Below, piece after piece: positions 1 through 8,752 of a stretch of DNA of 64,000 nucleotides. The stretch's first letter is position 1. Each line of letters begins with the position of its first letter. The notes under the pieces were generated by a model. That model saw only the letters and a program-made list of their open reading frames with translations. It made no database searches and was not told the DNA's origin. The translations under genes and the position numbers were made by a program. Source of the DNA: Bradyrhizobium sp. NP1 (GTDB taxonomy: Bacteria; Pseudomonadota; Alphaproteobacteria; Rhizobiales; Xanthobacteraceae); contig NZ_CP127385.1 of NCBI RefSeq assembly GCF_030378205.1, forward strand, positions 5,930,001 through 5,994,000, read 5' to 3'.

Positions 1-73
1 CGGCCGGAAGAGGGACGAGAAGCGCGGCCAGACAGGAGAGCATCCGAAGATGCCGCGCGATGCCGGTTGTCAT
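1..73 (-). CDS. N-terminus of an exported protein (cut by window edge)
   Basis: Reading leftward from the ATG at 71-73, the first 24 codons give a short basic stretch followed by a hydrophobic core (MLSCLAALLVPLPA), which looks like a Sec signal peptide. A GGGAGAG ribosome-binding site lies a few bases upstream. The gene starts 12 bp after the stop of the SDR gene and in the same direction, so it probably belongs to that operon. The mature protein lies outside the window and its function cannot be read; a second solute-binding protein is one possibility given the neighbour at 962-2518. Confidence 0.5.
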   Translation of the reverse strand, partial: MTTGIARHLRMLSCLAALLVPLPA

Positions 74-84
74 GGTGCTCTCCC

Positions 85-864
85 TCAGCCGCCGCGGCGG
101 GTTTCCGGCCCGCCGCTGACATAGATGACTTGGCCGGACACGTAGGACGCCTCGTCGTCGGACAGGAAAGCGATCACGGCGGCGACGTCGGCCGGAACCC
201 CGACGCGGCCGACCGCGATGCCCTTCGCGCGCTCCGCCTTGTAGGCCTCCGGATCCTTGCCGAGCCTGCCGGCGGTCTTGCGCGTCATTTCGGTGTCGAT
301 GAAACCCGGCGCGACGCAGTTCACCGTGATGCCGAAGCGACCGAGTTCGAGCGCGAGCGATCGCGTGAAGCCCTGCAACCCGGCCTTGGCCGTCGAATAG
401 TTCACCTGGCCGCGATTGCCGAGCGCAGACGTCGAGGACAGGTTCACGATCCGCCCCCAACCGCGCTCCACCATGGCCCGCTGCGCGACACGACTGCACA
501 GGAACGCGCCGCGCAAATGGACGAACATGATGTCGTCCCAGTTCTCGAGGCTCATCTTGTGGACGAGGTTGTCGCGGGTGACCCCCGCATTGTTCACGAG
601 GATGTCGAGCGATCCGAGATCCCGCGTTACGTCCGCAACGAGCTGCTCGACCGCGTCGGGGTCGCCGACATTGGTCCGATAGCCCCGCGCCGGCACGGCA
701 TGGTCGGCATTGATCCTGGCGGCAGCCTTCTGTGCCGCCGCGTCGTCGAGGTCGCAGATCGCGATCGCCGCGCCATCGCGCGCGAGGCGCTCGGCTGTCG
801 CGAAACCTATGCCACCGGCGCCGCCGGTAATGAGCGCGACGCGCCCGTGTTTCCGCCCTGACAT
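85..864 (-). CDS. SDR-family oxidoreductase (FabG-like 3-hydroxyacyl dehydrogenase/ketoreductase)
   Basis: Classical short-chain dehydrogenase of 259 residues. It shows the glycine-rich cofactor motif TGGAGGIG near the N-terminus, NNAG in the middle, and the catalytic YSTAK (Tyr-x3-Lys). The C-terminal VSGG is typical of FabG/PhaB-like enzymes. Such enzymes interconvert 3-hydroxyacyl and 3-oxoacyl thioesters with NAD(P)H. The start at 864 is chosen because GGAAGA sits 5 bp upstream; an in-frame ATG at 897 lacks such a site. It is followed by a secreted-protein gene, and upstream lie a solute-binding protein gene and copies of the ATTGTRTC element. The likely role is the 3-hydroxyacyl-CoA dehydrogenase step of the CoA-linked pathway in this locus; the substrate is not determinable. 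Confidence 0.85.
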   Translation of the reverse strand: MSGRKHGRVALITGGAGGIGFATAERLARDGAAIAICDLDDAAAQKAAARINADHAVPARGYRTNVGDPDAVEQLVADVTRDLGSLDILVNNAGVTRDNLVHKMSLENWDDIMFVHLRGAFLCSRVAQRAMVERGWGRIVNLSSTSALGNRGQVNYSTAKAGLQGFTRSLALELGRFGITVNCVAPGFIDTEMTRKTAGRLGKDPEAYKAERAKGIAVGRVGVPADVAAVIAFLSDDEASYVSGQVIYVSGGPETRRGG

Positions 865-901
865 TGTCTCTTCCAATTGGAGCGCCCGTTTTGGCACCCT
901 G

Positions 902-947
902 ATTGTGTCAATTGTATCTATGAAATTGACGCAATGCCAGTGACAAT
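902..947. promoter_or_regulatory. Candidate MocR operator in front of the SDR gene
   Basis: ATTGTGTC (902-909) and ATTGTATC (911-918) form a direct repeat with 9-bp periodicity, and GACAAT follows at 942-947. The same octamer and its complement GATACAAT recur upstream of the MocR gene and between the biotin carrier and carboxyltransferase genes. The element is inferred to bind the regulator at 4405-5787; binding is not shown by sequence alone. Confidence 0.45.
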
Positions 948-961
948 TTCGCCCGGTCCCA

Positions 962-2518
962 TCATGACCACGACACTTGCCGGAGGTTCAGGAAGCCGGA
1001 CCCCTCTTGCATGCTCCACCGCAGCCCGTCCTTGTGGCTGAACAGGTGAAACAGTTCGGTGATGAAGACCGCGGCTGCATCGTCGTGAAGAAGCTGCCCG
1101 ATCTGGCGGAAGATGGCTCCGCGTTTGTCGTCGCCGACGGCGGAATTGAGCTTCTCGATCAGCGCTTCGACATCTGGATTGAAATAGTCGGACCAGGTCC
1201 CGCTCTTCGAGAAGGAGCCGGCCACCGGGTGGATCGGGTCGTAGATGGCGTTGGTAAACTGCGTGATCGTCGCCGGGCCGCTCTTGTGCGTATTGTTAAG
1301 CCGGCTCCAGGCCGCGTAGTCGATGCGCAGAATTTCGGTCTTCACGCCGACCTGGCCCCAATAGGCGGCGATGGCTTCGGCCAATTCCTTGGGATGGTCG
1401 TTGGCGCTATAGAGCTTGAGCGCGAACCCGTCCGGAAAGCCTGCCTTCTTGAGGAGCTCGCGGGCCTTCTTGGGATCGTACGCGTAGGGCTTGATGTCGG
1501 GATCTGCCCCATAGGGGTAGAAAGCCGAGATGAACGTTCCCATCGGCTGGCCGACGCCGTAGTAGACCGACCGGATGATCGCCTTGCAGTCGAGGGCGTG
1601 GTTCAGGGCGAGGCGTACGTCGCGCTTGGAAATCGGCAGCGACGCGTCGTTCGAATAGAGCCTGACATGCATGGGGGCGGAGACGGGATTGGTCAGCGTC
1701 TTCAGCCCCGGTGTCTTGCTGAGCCGTTCCTTCTCGTTGAGTGGCGCCTGCACGACGAGATCGACCTCCCCCGTCAGCAGCGCGTTCACGCGTGTCGATC
1801 CCTCGGGGATCATCTTCATGACGAGGGTCTTGATGCCGGGCTTCTCGCCATAGAAATCCTCGAACCGCTCCAACTCGAGCGTCTGACCGATATCGTGGCG
1901 CTTCAACCTGTAGGGACCCGAGCCGATGGGCGCAGTGGCAAAGGCTTCCGAATTGGGCAGCCCGCTCGTGTAGGCCTTGGGGACGATAAACAGAAAGCCC
2001 GCGATCTTGTTGAGAAAGGCACCGTCGGGCTGCTTGAGCTTGAAGACGACAGTCAGCGGGTCGGGCGTCTCGACCCCGGCCATGATCGGCGCGAAGAAGG
2101 GCCGGCGGGTGCTCTTGGCGGCGGGATCGATCACCCGCTCCATCGTGAACTTGACGTCCTCCGAGGTCAGCGGATCGCCATTGTGAAAGCGAATGCCGGG
2201 ACGGAGCTTGTAGGTATAGCTGAGCCCGTCATCGGAGACTTTCACCTCCGTCGCCATGCGGGGGACCGTGCGGCCCTTGAAATCAAATCCGTAGAGCGAA
2301 TCGAACAGCTGGAGCGCATAGCGCTGTGAATCGCCGCTGGCGGTCACAAGGGCGTCGAGGCTCTGAATCTCCTTCTCCAGCGCGATGACCAGCGTGTCCT
2401 TGTCGACGGCAGGCTTGGGGCCGACGGATTTGGCGCCGGATTGCGCATTGGCTCTCCCGATCGTTCCGAGAAGAGCGGCTGCACCGATCGCAGCTCCGAA
2501 ATCGCGCCGATTGAACAT
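962..2518 (-). CDS. ABC transporter substrate-binding protein, family 5 (DppA/OppA-like)
   Basis: A 518-residue periplasmic binding protein of the SBP_bac_5 family, which serves peptide, opine and nickel-type ABC importers. The N-terminus carries a twin-arginine signal (NRRDFGAAIG) followed by a hydrophobic stretch and an Ala-x-Ala site, so export through Tat is likely. Family features include the early SLDALVTASGDSQRYA region, YTYKLRPGIRFHNGDPLT, and the C-terminal ALIEKLNSAV section. A strong AAGGAGGAATGA ribosome-binding site precedes the ATG at 2518. No permease or ATPase genes are adjacent in the window; they may lie left of position 1. It probably captures the growth substrate of the surrounding catabolic locus, whose identity is unknown. 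Confidence 0.88.
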   Translation of the reverse strand: MFNRRDFGAAIGAAALLGTIGRANAQSGAKSVGPKPAVDKDTLVIALEKEIQSLDALVTASGDSQRYALQLFDSLYGFDFKGRTVPRMATEVKVSDDGLSYTYKLRPGIRFHNGDPLTSEDVKFTMERVIDPAAKSTRRPFFAPIMAGVETPDPLTVVFKLKQPDGAFLNKIAGFLFIVPKAYTSGLPNSEAFATAPIGSGPYRLKRHDIGQTLELERFEDFYGEKPGIKTLVMKMIPEGSTRVNALLTGEVDLVVQAPLNEKERLSKTPGLKTLTNPVSAPMHVRLYSNDASLPISKRDVRLALNHALDCKAIIRSVYYGVGQPMGTFISAFYPYGADPDIKPYAYDPKKARELLKKAGFPDGFALKLYSANDHPKELAEAIAAYWGQVGVKTEILRIDYAAWSRLNNTHKSGPATITQFTNAIYDPIHPVAGSFSKSGTWSDYFNPDVEALIEKLNSAVGDDKRGAIFRQIGQLLHDDAAAVFITELFHLFSHKDGLRWSMQEGSGFLNLRQVSWS

Positions 2519-2577
2519 TCATTCCTCCTTGGCGAGCGTTGCCGCCCCGTTTGCTGTGCCCAACACTGCGGTCGGGT

Positions 2578-4248
2578 TCAGTTGACCACCCTCTTCTCTC
2601 GCTCGCCCGGCGATGCGGCCAGCCGGCTGGCGAGCAGACGCTCTCCCTCCGCCCGCAGGACGAATTTCTGGACCTTTTCGGTCCCGGCGGTCAGCGGGAG
2701 TTCGGACACGCGCTCAATCAGTTCCGGGAGCTTGAACGACGACAGGCGCGGCTTCAGATATTCGGCGAGTTCCGCCGGATCGGCGGCGCGGCCTTCAGCC
2801 GGAACCACGAAGGCGATGCCCACCTGCCCCCAACGCGGATGAGCGACGCCCACAACGGCGGCCGCATCAACGTCCGGGTGGGCCAGGAGCACGGCCTCGA
2901 CCTCGGCCGGCGAGATGTTGAAGCCCCGGCTCTTGTAGCCGTCGCCGAGGCGCCCGCGAAACGTCAGACGCCCCGTCTCGTCCAGCGAGCCTCCATCTCC
3001 CGTCCTGAACCAGCCGTCCGGCGTCAGCGCCTTGCGGCTCTCCTCGGGCTTCCGGAAATAGCCGGGCGTGATGCAATAGCCGCGGGCCCAGATCTCCCCG
3101 GTTTCGCCCGTCGGGGCGTCCCGGCCCGATTCGGGATCGACGACACGCAGCTCGACGTCCGGTAGCGCGTAACCCTGCGTGGTGATCCGCGTCTCGAGCG
3201 GATCGTCCCACCGGTTGCGCGTGAGGACGGTCGTCGTCTCCGTCAGGCCGTATCCGGTCATCATGCCGGACACGGCCAGATCGTGGGCGACCATTTCCAA
3301 AATTCGGCGCTCGCTGCTGAGCACCCAGCCAATTCGAAGGCTCGACAGATCGAAATCGGCGCGCTCGGTCGAGGCGACCAGCGATTCGACCATCGGCGGC
3401 AGGAAATGCGCCGCTGTGCAGCGCTCCTGCGAAACGCTCCGCAGGAATTCGCGCACCTCGAACCGCTCCCCGAGAACAACCAACCCGCCGCGCGCCCACA
3501 ATGGCAGGACGCCGTTCATCATCGCCATCGAACCGAACAGCGGGATGCAGAGATAAAGCCGATCGTCGCCGGTCAGCTCGGCGCGTTCGCCGATATCGAA
3601 AGCCTTGCGCCACACGCAGTGGGTGATCAACGCTCCCTTCGGAAGCGCCGTGGTCCCGGAGCTGTAGGAGATCAGGGCAGGCTCGCCGGGATTGTCCGCA
3701 TAGACGGGAGGTGCTTCTGCATCCGTCTCCTGACCGAAGGGCGGCCATTCGACGAGTCCCGGCCAACCGGGCCCGGCATCCAGCGTTACGATTCGCCGAA
3801 GTCCGGGCAGTTCGGCCGGCGCCAGCGCAGCCGCCGACTGTACCCGCACCTCCGGGCACAATTCTGCAACTTCTGCGGGGAAATCGCGAAATGAACCACG
3901 ACCTGGAATGATCAGCGCAGTACTATCGGATTGCGCGAGCTGATAGCGAACCTCCGGCAGCTTCAGCCGCGTGTTGAGCACGACGGTGATCAAGCCAATT
4001 TGCGATGCGCCTAGCCAACACCAGAGGAATTCCGGCCGATTGGGCAACCACAGCGCGACGCGATCACCCGGCCGCAGGCCGAGCGCCTCGAAGCGCCGCG
4101 AGGCCTCGTCGACCCTCCGTTTCACGTCGGCGAACGAATATCGCTCTCCCCGGAAGACCAGCGCTTCCCGCGCGCCGAATTCATCCGCCAGCCACTTCAA
4201 CGCCGAGCCGTAGGTTGCGTCGACGAAGGGATTTCCTGGTGCCGCCAT
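2578..4248 (-). CDS. Acyl-CoA synthetase (AMP-forming, ANL superfamily)
   Basis: Adenylate-forming ligase of 556 residues that would activate a carboxylic acid to its CoA thioester with ATP. The phosphate-binding loop YSSGTTALPKG, the GYGLTET motif, the hinge region GWFRTGDGGSL and the C-terminal Lys context (TAGTEKVQKF) are all present. The open frame extends to 4827 but would run into the divergent MocR gene. The ATG at 4248 (MAAPGNPF) begins at the usual distance before the adenylation domain and leaves a 156-bp promoter region containing the GATACAAT/ATTGTATG repeats. Its ribosome-binding site is weak. It sits upstream of the solute-binding protein gene (59 bp apart), so uptake and CoA activation appear coupled. 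Confidence 0.9.
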   Translation of the reverse strand: MAAPGNPFVDATYGSALKWLADEFGAREALVFRGERYSFADVKRRVDEASRRFEALGLRPGDRVALWLPNRPEFLWCWLGASQIGLITVVLNTRLKLPEVRYQLAQSDSTALIIPGRGSFRDFPAEVAELCPEVRVQSAAALAPAELPGLRRIVTLDAGPGWPGLVEWPPFGQETDAEAPPVYADNPGEPALISYSSGTTALPKGALITHCVWRKAFDIGERAELTGDDRLYLCIPLFGSMAMMNGVLPLWARGGLVVLGERFEVREFLRSVSQERCTAAHFLPPMVESLVASTERADFDLSSLRIGWVLSSERRILEMVAHDLAVSGMMTGYGLTETTTVLTRNRWDDPLETRITTQGYALPDVELRVVDPESGRDAPTGETGEIWARGYCITPGYFRKPEESRKALTPDGWFRTGDGGSLDETGRLTFRGRLGDGYKSRGFNISPAEVEAVLLAHPDVDAAAVVGVAHPRWGQVGIAFVVPAEGRAADPAELAEYLKPRLSSFKLPELIERVSELPLTAGTEKVQKFVLRAEGERLLASRLAASPGEREKRVVN

Positions 4249-4291
4249 CCTCAATCCGCGTAGCGTCTCGCCCGGCCCCTCCGGCTGGATC

Positions 4292-4354
4292 GATACATCT
4301 GAGCTTAGGACATGGATACAATCGACGTCAATGTCATTGTATGCTAAGATACAT
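4292..4354. promoter_or_regulatory. Candidate MocR operator, divergent acyl-CoA synthetase/MocR promoter
   Basis: GATACAAT (4315-4322) and ATTGTATG (4336-4343) form an inverted repeat separated by 13 bp. Further GATACAT half-sites lie at 4292-4298 and 4348-4354. The region is the only non-coding DNA between the two divergent genes. A location next to a MocR gene is the usual place for its autoregulatory and target operator. Confidence 0.55.
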
Positions 4355-4404
4355 TTCGACGACGCCAGATTTTTCTCCCAAAAGCGTAGCGACGGACATG
4401 ATCC

Positions 4405-5787
4405 ATGTGGACACCTAACATCCGCGATCTCGAAGGCCCCCGCTACATCGTGATCGCGACCGCGATCGCACAGGCGATCGACAGCGGCGAATTGCCTCCC
4501 GGCAGCCAGCTGCCGCCCCAGCGGGACCTCGCCGAAAGCCTGGGCGTCACGGTCGGAACGGTGACGCGCGCCTACGCATTGGCCCGCGAGAAGAACCTCG
4601 TGAGCGGCGAGGTCGGTCGCGGCACCTTTGTCAGAGCGGGGCGGAATATCGGGCAGCGACTGGAATTCCGGCCTGCGGCGCAAGAGCGCACGGTCGATTT
4701 TTCCTGTTATCGCGCGCCGATCGCGGGCCTTGGCGATCTCGTCTCGGCGTCGTTGGCGACCCTGGCCCAGCGCGCTGCCTTTCTGCCACTGCAAAAATAT
4801 CCGCCCGCGGCCGGGCTCCCGGCCCATCGCGCCGTCGCAGCCACATGGCTTGGTCGGACAGGGCTCTCGGCGCGTCCAGAGGACGTGCTGATCTGCGCCG
4901 GAGTTCAGCAGGCGATCCAGGTCGCTCTCGCGACGCTCGCCGGTCCTGGCGACGTGGTGCTGACGGATGAACTGACCTATCCGGGCCTGAAGGCTCTCGC
5001 CGCGCTCCAGGGGCTACGCCTCGTCGGCGTCGAAATGGACCAGGAGGGGATGCGCCCCGAGGCGTTGCGTGAAGCCGTCGTGCGAACCGGCGCCAGCGTC
5101 GTCGCGCTTCAAACGACCCTGCACAACCCGACGATCGCCACGATGAGCCTCGAGCGGCGGCAGGCGATCGCGGATGTCGCAGAAGAGCTCGGGCTCACGC
5201 TGTTCGAGGACGACGCGCAAGCGGCAATCCTGGCGGAGCGCCCGGTGCCACTCGCAGCCCTCGCGCCCGAGAGAACCGTCTATGCGACCGGCCTCGCCAA
5301 GGGGCTGAGCCCGGTCTTCCGAACGGGGTTTGTCGTCTGCCCGCCCTCTCTCAACGAGGCCCTGTCGAACACGCTTCACGCGATGACGCTTGGCCCCTCG
5401 CCGTTCGTCGGCGAGATGGTATCGAGCATCCTCAGCCATCCCGATCTTGACCGGGTGATCGAGCGAATGCGTGCGATCATCGCCGAGCGTGTCGCCTTCG
5501 CGGTCGAGCTTCTCGGACCCGATCGCGTTCGTTCTCATCCGGCTTCGGTCCATATGTGGCTGAGCCTGCCGCCGGAATGGCGGCCGCTGGATTTCGAGGC
5601 GGCAGCGCGCCGCAAGGGTGTCGCCGTGGTCGCCGCCGACAATTTCGCAACCGACGGCGTGCGCCCACCTGGCGCCGTGCGGCTCTCACTCAGCCCGGGA
5701 GCCGGGGACAACCTCCTTCATCGGGGCCTGACCACACTGAAGGGCATGCTCGACAGCCGGCCGATCCTGTCGGCGACCATCATCTGA
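4405..5787 (+). CDS. MocR-type regulator: GntR winged helix fused to a fold-type I aminotransferase domain
   Basis: A 460-residue MocR/PdxR-family transcription factor. Residues 1-75 carry the GntR helix-turn-helix (GSQLPPQRDLAESLGVTVGTV, then GEVGRGTFV); the rest is an aminotransferase-like domain that normally binds PLP and senses an amine or amino-acid effector. The PLP-lysine region is recognisable as YATGLAKGLSPVFRTGF, with the Asp of FEDDAQ just before it. The gene is divergent from the acyl-CoA synthetase gene, and repeated ATTGTRTC octamers occur at this promoter and two others in the locus. It is therefore the likely local regulator of the 0-16.8 kb genes. The effector is unknown. 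Confidence 0.9.
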   Translation: MWTPNIRDLEGPRYIVIATAIAQAIDSGELPPGSQLPPQRDLAESLGVTVGTVTRAYALAREKNLVSGEVGRGTFVRAGRNIGQRLEFRPAAQERTVDFSCYRAPIAGLGDLVSASLATLAQRAAFLPLQKYPPAAGLPAHRAVAATWLGRTGLSARPEDVLICAGVQQAIQVALATLAGPGDVVLTDELTYPGLKALAALQGLRLVGVEMDQEGMRPEALREAVVRTGASVVALQTTLHNPTIATMSLERRQAIADVAEELGLTLFEDDAQAAILAERPVPLAALAPERTVYATGLAKGLSPVFRTGFVVCPPSLNEALSNTLHAMTLGPSPFVGEMVSSILSHPDLDRVIERMRAIIAERVAFAVELLGPDRVRSHPASVHMWLSLPPEWRPLDFEAAARRKGVAVVAADNFATDGVRPPGAVRLSLSPGAGDNLLHRGLTTLKGMLDSRPILSATII

Positions 5788-5841
5788 GCTTGAGTTTATC
5801 GCGAGAGCACCACCCTGATTCGGTCAGAGCGGACTGCGCGC

Positions 5842-5917
5842 CTAGTGGTCCGATTCTAACATTCGCATCCCGTCGTGGCAGGCTCTTTTGCGAATGTCAG
5901 AATCAAAGGACCACTAG
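5842..5917. repeat. Long imperfect palindrome 1 (CTAGTGGTCC...CCACTAG)
   Basis: A 76-bp inverted repeat. The left arm begins CTAGTGGTCCGATTCTAACA and the right arm is nearly its complement (TGCGAATGTCAGAATC, then GGACCACTAG). It lies just after the MocR stop. The related element at 5931-6007 shares the CTAGTGG...TTCGCA layout with different internal bases. The pair looks like a dispersed palindromic repeat unit (REP/MITE-like), possibly acting as a transcription barrier between convergent genes. Confidence 0.75.
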
Positions 5918-5930
5918 CAAATGATTGCTT

Positions 5931-6007
5931 CTAGTGGAGCTTTGGATTTGACGTTCGCATCAAGGAAGCGCGGAGAGGGGTAGCGAACGTCAAATCCGCT
6001 CCACTAG
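5931..6007. repeat. Long imperfect palindrome 2 (CTAGTGGAGC...CCACTAG)
   Basis: A 77-bp inverted repeat. The left arm contains CTAGTGGAGC then GGATTTGACGTTCGCA; the right arm contains AGCGAACGTCAAATCC then GCTCCACTAG. It is a sister of palindrome 1, 13 bp away. The terminal CTAG supplies the TAG stop codon (6004-6006) of the leftward rhodanese gene, so the element abuts or was inserted into the end of that gene. Confidence 0.75.
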
Positions 6008-7563
6008 CTCCCCGTCAGGGCGATCTCCCAGTCGAGATAGGCCCGCATCCCTGCCTCTCCCTTGAGATAGGGCGGATCGACGACATCCTGCGGCAGATCG
6101 AGAGGAAGGTGTTCGGTCGACTCCAGGGTCCCGCCCTGCGCGACCCAGCCGGCATTTCCGCCCGCGAGCCAGCTTGCACGGTGCCCGAGCCGGCGCAGCG
6201 TCGCGACCGCAAGGATGGCTTGGCTTTCGTCCGCGGCCGTCACGACGATCTCCCGGCCGAAGTCCAGACCATCCTGGCTTATCTCGGCCAGCCGCGCCTC
6301 GAGCCACCCGCGGGGCAGCCAGAGCGCGCCGGGAATGTGCCCTTTCTTGAAGTCGCGGCTCGTGCCGACGTCGAGCACGATCCGCGACGCCTCGCCAAGG
6401 CGGCTCGGCGCAACCGAAGGGACAGTATCACGCAGGCGGGCGAGCCATGCCGGGACCGTGGCCGGCCGCTTCGCGAGAGGGAGGCCCGCGGCCCGCCAGG
6501 CCGGAACACCCCCATCGAGCAGTGCGACCTCCGAAAACCCCATCCGGCGCAGCCAATAGGCGGCCATGGCCGCGCGCCCATTGCCGTCGTCGACAAGGAT
6601 GACGGGTACCGCCTCGACGGCGAGAACTTCGTCCGTGCACTGAATGAGCTGCCCGCCGGGCCGCGAGCAGGAGGACGCGATATGCCCGGCCAGATAGGCT
6701 TCCTCGCTCCGCACATCCACGAGGATCACCGGCTCCGAGGCGTGTCGGCGGGCCCGGCGCTCGACCTCCGCCGGCGAAAGACGCAAGACGCCGCTCGCAT
6801 CCGCGAGGGCGCCGGCGACGGCTCCGTCGTCGTCGAACGGCGCCTCGACCCGATCTCCAGGCACGAGAGTGCGGCCTGAAAGGCGCCAGCCCATCGTGCC
6901 GTTCTCCAGCGCGACGACCCGTTCAACTCCGAGGAGCGCCAGCGTACGGGCGGCGATGATTCCGCGTGTCCGCCCGGCGCAGTGAACCACGACCAGCGAG
7001 CCCTCGCGTGCCGCCTCCGTCGCCCGGCCGACGATCTCGACGCCTGGAACGTTGCGGCTGCCGGGCAGAGTGGCGCGGCCGAACTCGGCCGGCGTGCGCA
7101 CATCCCATTGCTCGAACGTCTCGCCGGCGGCCCGCATCTGCGCGAGCCGATCAGAATCGATCGACTCGACGCCGTCATGTTCGTGGATTTCTTCCCCGAA
7201 ACGCTTGCTGGGAACGTTCACGCCGGTCGCGACGGGACGGCCCGCAGCCCTCCATGCGCCGAGGCCGCCGGTCAGGATACGGACAGCCCGATAGCCGAAT
7301 TCCGCGAGCGTCGCGGCGGCCAACGCCGCACGTCCGTCCGCCTCGCCCCCATCATAGACGACGATGTCCTGCGCGGTGGACGGAACCAGTTCCCCGATCC
7401 GCAATTCGATCAGCCTGCGGGGCAGGAAGGTCGCGAACGGGATGTGCCCCTGCTCCGCTTCGCCTGCCTCACGTATGTCGAAAAGGGCGAGCGAGCGCGG
7501 GCGCTCCGCCATGAGTCCCGCGAGCGCATCGACATCGATGTCGCCAGCCATGTCACCAACCAT
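6004..7563 (-). CDS. Four-domain rhodanese-like protein
   Basis: A 519-residue protein made of four tandem rhodanese domains. Rhodaneses transfer sulfane sulfur via an active-site Cys. Only the second domain keeps a canonical loop (HCAGRTRG). The other three have VYDGGEADG, VDDGNGRA and TAADESQA at the equivalent position, with no Cys, so they are presumably structural or binding domains. The start at 7563 follows an AAGGCAGG ribosome-binding site just past the acyl-CoA dehydrogenase stop; an in-frame ATG at 7587 would overlap that gene. The stop codon lies inside palindrome 2. Co-transcription with acyl-CoA dehydrogenase and biotin carrier genes suggests a role in sulfur handling or in an unusual thioester pathway, but this is inference. 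Confidence 0.85.
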   Translation of the reverse strand: MVGDMAGDIDVDALAGLMAERPRSLALFDIREAGEAEQGHIPFATFLPRRLIELRIGELVPSTAQDIVVYDGGEADGRAALAAATLAEFGYRAVRILTGGLGAWRAAGRPVATGVNVPSKRFGEEIHEHDGVESIDSDRLAQMRAAGETFEQWDVRTPAEFGRATLPGSRNVPGVEIVGRATEAAREGSLVVVHCAGRTRGIIAARTLALLGVERVVALENGTMGWRLSGRTLVPGDRVEAPFDDDGAVAGALADASGVLRLSPAEVERRARRHASEPVILVDVRSEEAYLAGHIASSCSRPGGQLIQCTDEVLAVEAVPVILVDDGNGRAAMAAYWLRRMGFSEVALLDGGVPAWRAAGLPLAKRPATVPAWLARLRDTVPSVAPSRLGEASRIVLDVGTSRDFKKGHIPGALWLPRGWLEARLAEISQDGLDFGREIVVTAADESQAILAVATLRRLGHRASWLAGGNAGWVAQGGTLESTEHLPLDLPQDVVDPPYLKGEAGMRAYLDWEIALTGS

Positions 7564-7567
7564 GGCG

Positions 7568-8734
7568 TCAGCCTGCCTTCTCGGCACGCTTCCATTGATT
7601 GTTCGAGCGCTCCAGCAAATCGCCCGCGATCATGTTCTTGTGGATCTGGATCGTGCCGCCGTAGATCGAGCCGCCGCGGACTTCAGCGTAGCGCTGGGCG
7701 AGCGGGAATTCCTTCATGTAGCCGTTGGCGCCATGGATCTGCAGCGCATCGTCGCAGATCTCGCGAGCCGCCTGCGCGGTATAGACCTTCGCGATCGAGA
7801 CCTCGCTGCGGCTCGGCAAGCCGTGGCCGGCATTCGATGCCGCCCTGTAGGTCAGGAGCTGCGCGGCCTCGAGCTTCACCTTCATGTCGGCCAGCATCCA
7901 TTGCAGGCCCTGGAAATCCGCGATCTCGCGGCCGAACTGACGCCTCTCTTTCGCGTAGGCGACGGCGAGTTCGAACGAGGCCTGGGCCGATCCGAGCATC
8001 CGGGCGATGCTCCCGAGCCGTTCGGCATTATAGACGCTGATGAGCCGCCCGAAGGCATTGCCGTCCAGAAGCACATTCTGCGCGGGCACCCGGCAGTCGT
8101 CGAAGAAGAGTTCGAACAGCCTCTCATCGGCCATGTTGATCCCACCCTGGCTGTGAGAGAAGCCCGGCGCGTCATGCGGCACGATCACCGCGCCGATATC
8201 GGCGGGTTTTCCCGTGCTGCCGAAACGGCAGTAGGTGAGCGTGTAGCTGTTGTGGTCGACGAAGCTGACGAACTGCTTCTTGCCGTTCAACACGACAGCG
8301 TCGTTCCCGTCGCGACGAGCAGCGGTTTTCATCGCCGTCGCCGCCGACCCGGCCTCCGGCTCCGTGATGCCGATGCTCACCCCGAACTCGCCGCGGCAGA
8401 CCCCGCCGACGAAGAACGACTTCTGCTCCGGAGTCCCGAGTTCGAGGATGGCTCCGATCGCGCCGGTCGAGCTGCGATGCGCCAGAGCGCCGACGATCGA
8501 GGCGCAGGATTGCAGCTTCTGGATGACGAGCAGCGTGTCGAGAAGAGGCAGGCCGGCCCCGCCATATTCCTCCGGCATGTTGAGGCCGAGGAGTCCCGCC
8601 TCGGCCATCTTGCCCCGCAACCGCGCAATACCCTCGCGGGTGTGGTCGGAAGCCAGTTGCTTCAGCGATCGCCGATAATGCTCACCGGCGAGATCGATGA
8701 GTTCGCGCTGCCGCTCGGTCAGTTGAAAGTCCAT
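7568..8734 (-). CDS. Acyl-CoA dehydrogenase
   Basis: A flavoprotein of 388 residues with the full acyl-CoA dehydrogenase fold. ITEPEAGSA marks the FAD/substrate-binding beta domain, RRQFG and the following region belong to the C-terminal helical domain, and the terminal motif reads IYGGTIQIHKNMI. In medium-chain enzymes the catalytic Glu lies in IYEGT; here the position is Gly, as in several subfamilies where the base sits elsewhere or which have diverged in function. It lies 18 bp downstream of the biotin carrier gene and just ahead of the rhodanese gene, in one leftward operon starting at the 9.0 kb divergent promoter. It would introduce a 2,3-double bond into an acyl-CoA. Confidence 0.9.
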   Translation of the reverse strand: MDFQLTERQRELIDLAGEHYRRSLKQLASDHTREGIARLRGKMAEAGLLGLNMPEEYGGAGLPLLDTLLVIQKLQSCASIVGALAHRSSTGAIGAILELGTPEQKSFFVGGVCRGEFGVSIGITEPEAGSAATAMKTAARRDGNDAVVLNGKKQFVSFVDHNSYTLTYCRFGSTGKPADIGAVIVPHDAPGFSHSQGGINMADERLFELFFDDCRVPAQNVLLDGNAFGRLISVYNAERLGSIARMLGSAQASFELAVAYAKERRQFGREIADFQGLQWMLADMKVKLEAAQLLTYRAASNAGHGLPSRSEVSIAKVYTAQAAREICDDALQIHGANGYMKEFPLAQRYAEVRGGSIYGGTIQIHKNMIAGDLLERSNNQWKRAEKAG

Positions 8735-8752
8735 GGATCGCCCCTTGATGGA

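Noticed and set aside
67..861. Long rightward frame opposite the SDR gene
   Set aside because: It is the antisense reading of a clear SDR gene in GC-rich DNA; the translation has no family motif.
977..2329. 450-codon rightward frame opposite the solute-binding protein gene
   Set aside because: Antisense shadow; the opposite strand has a Tat signal, ribosome site and family sequence.
4249..4827. Possible N-terminal extension of the acyl-CoA synthetase
   Set aside because: It would cover the divergent promoter and overlap the MocR gene, and its sequence lacks any acyl-CoA synthetase features.
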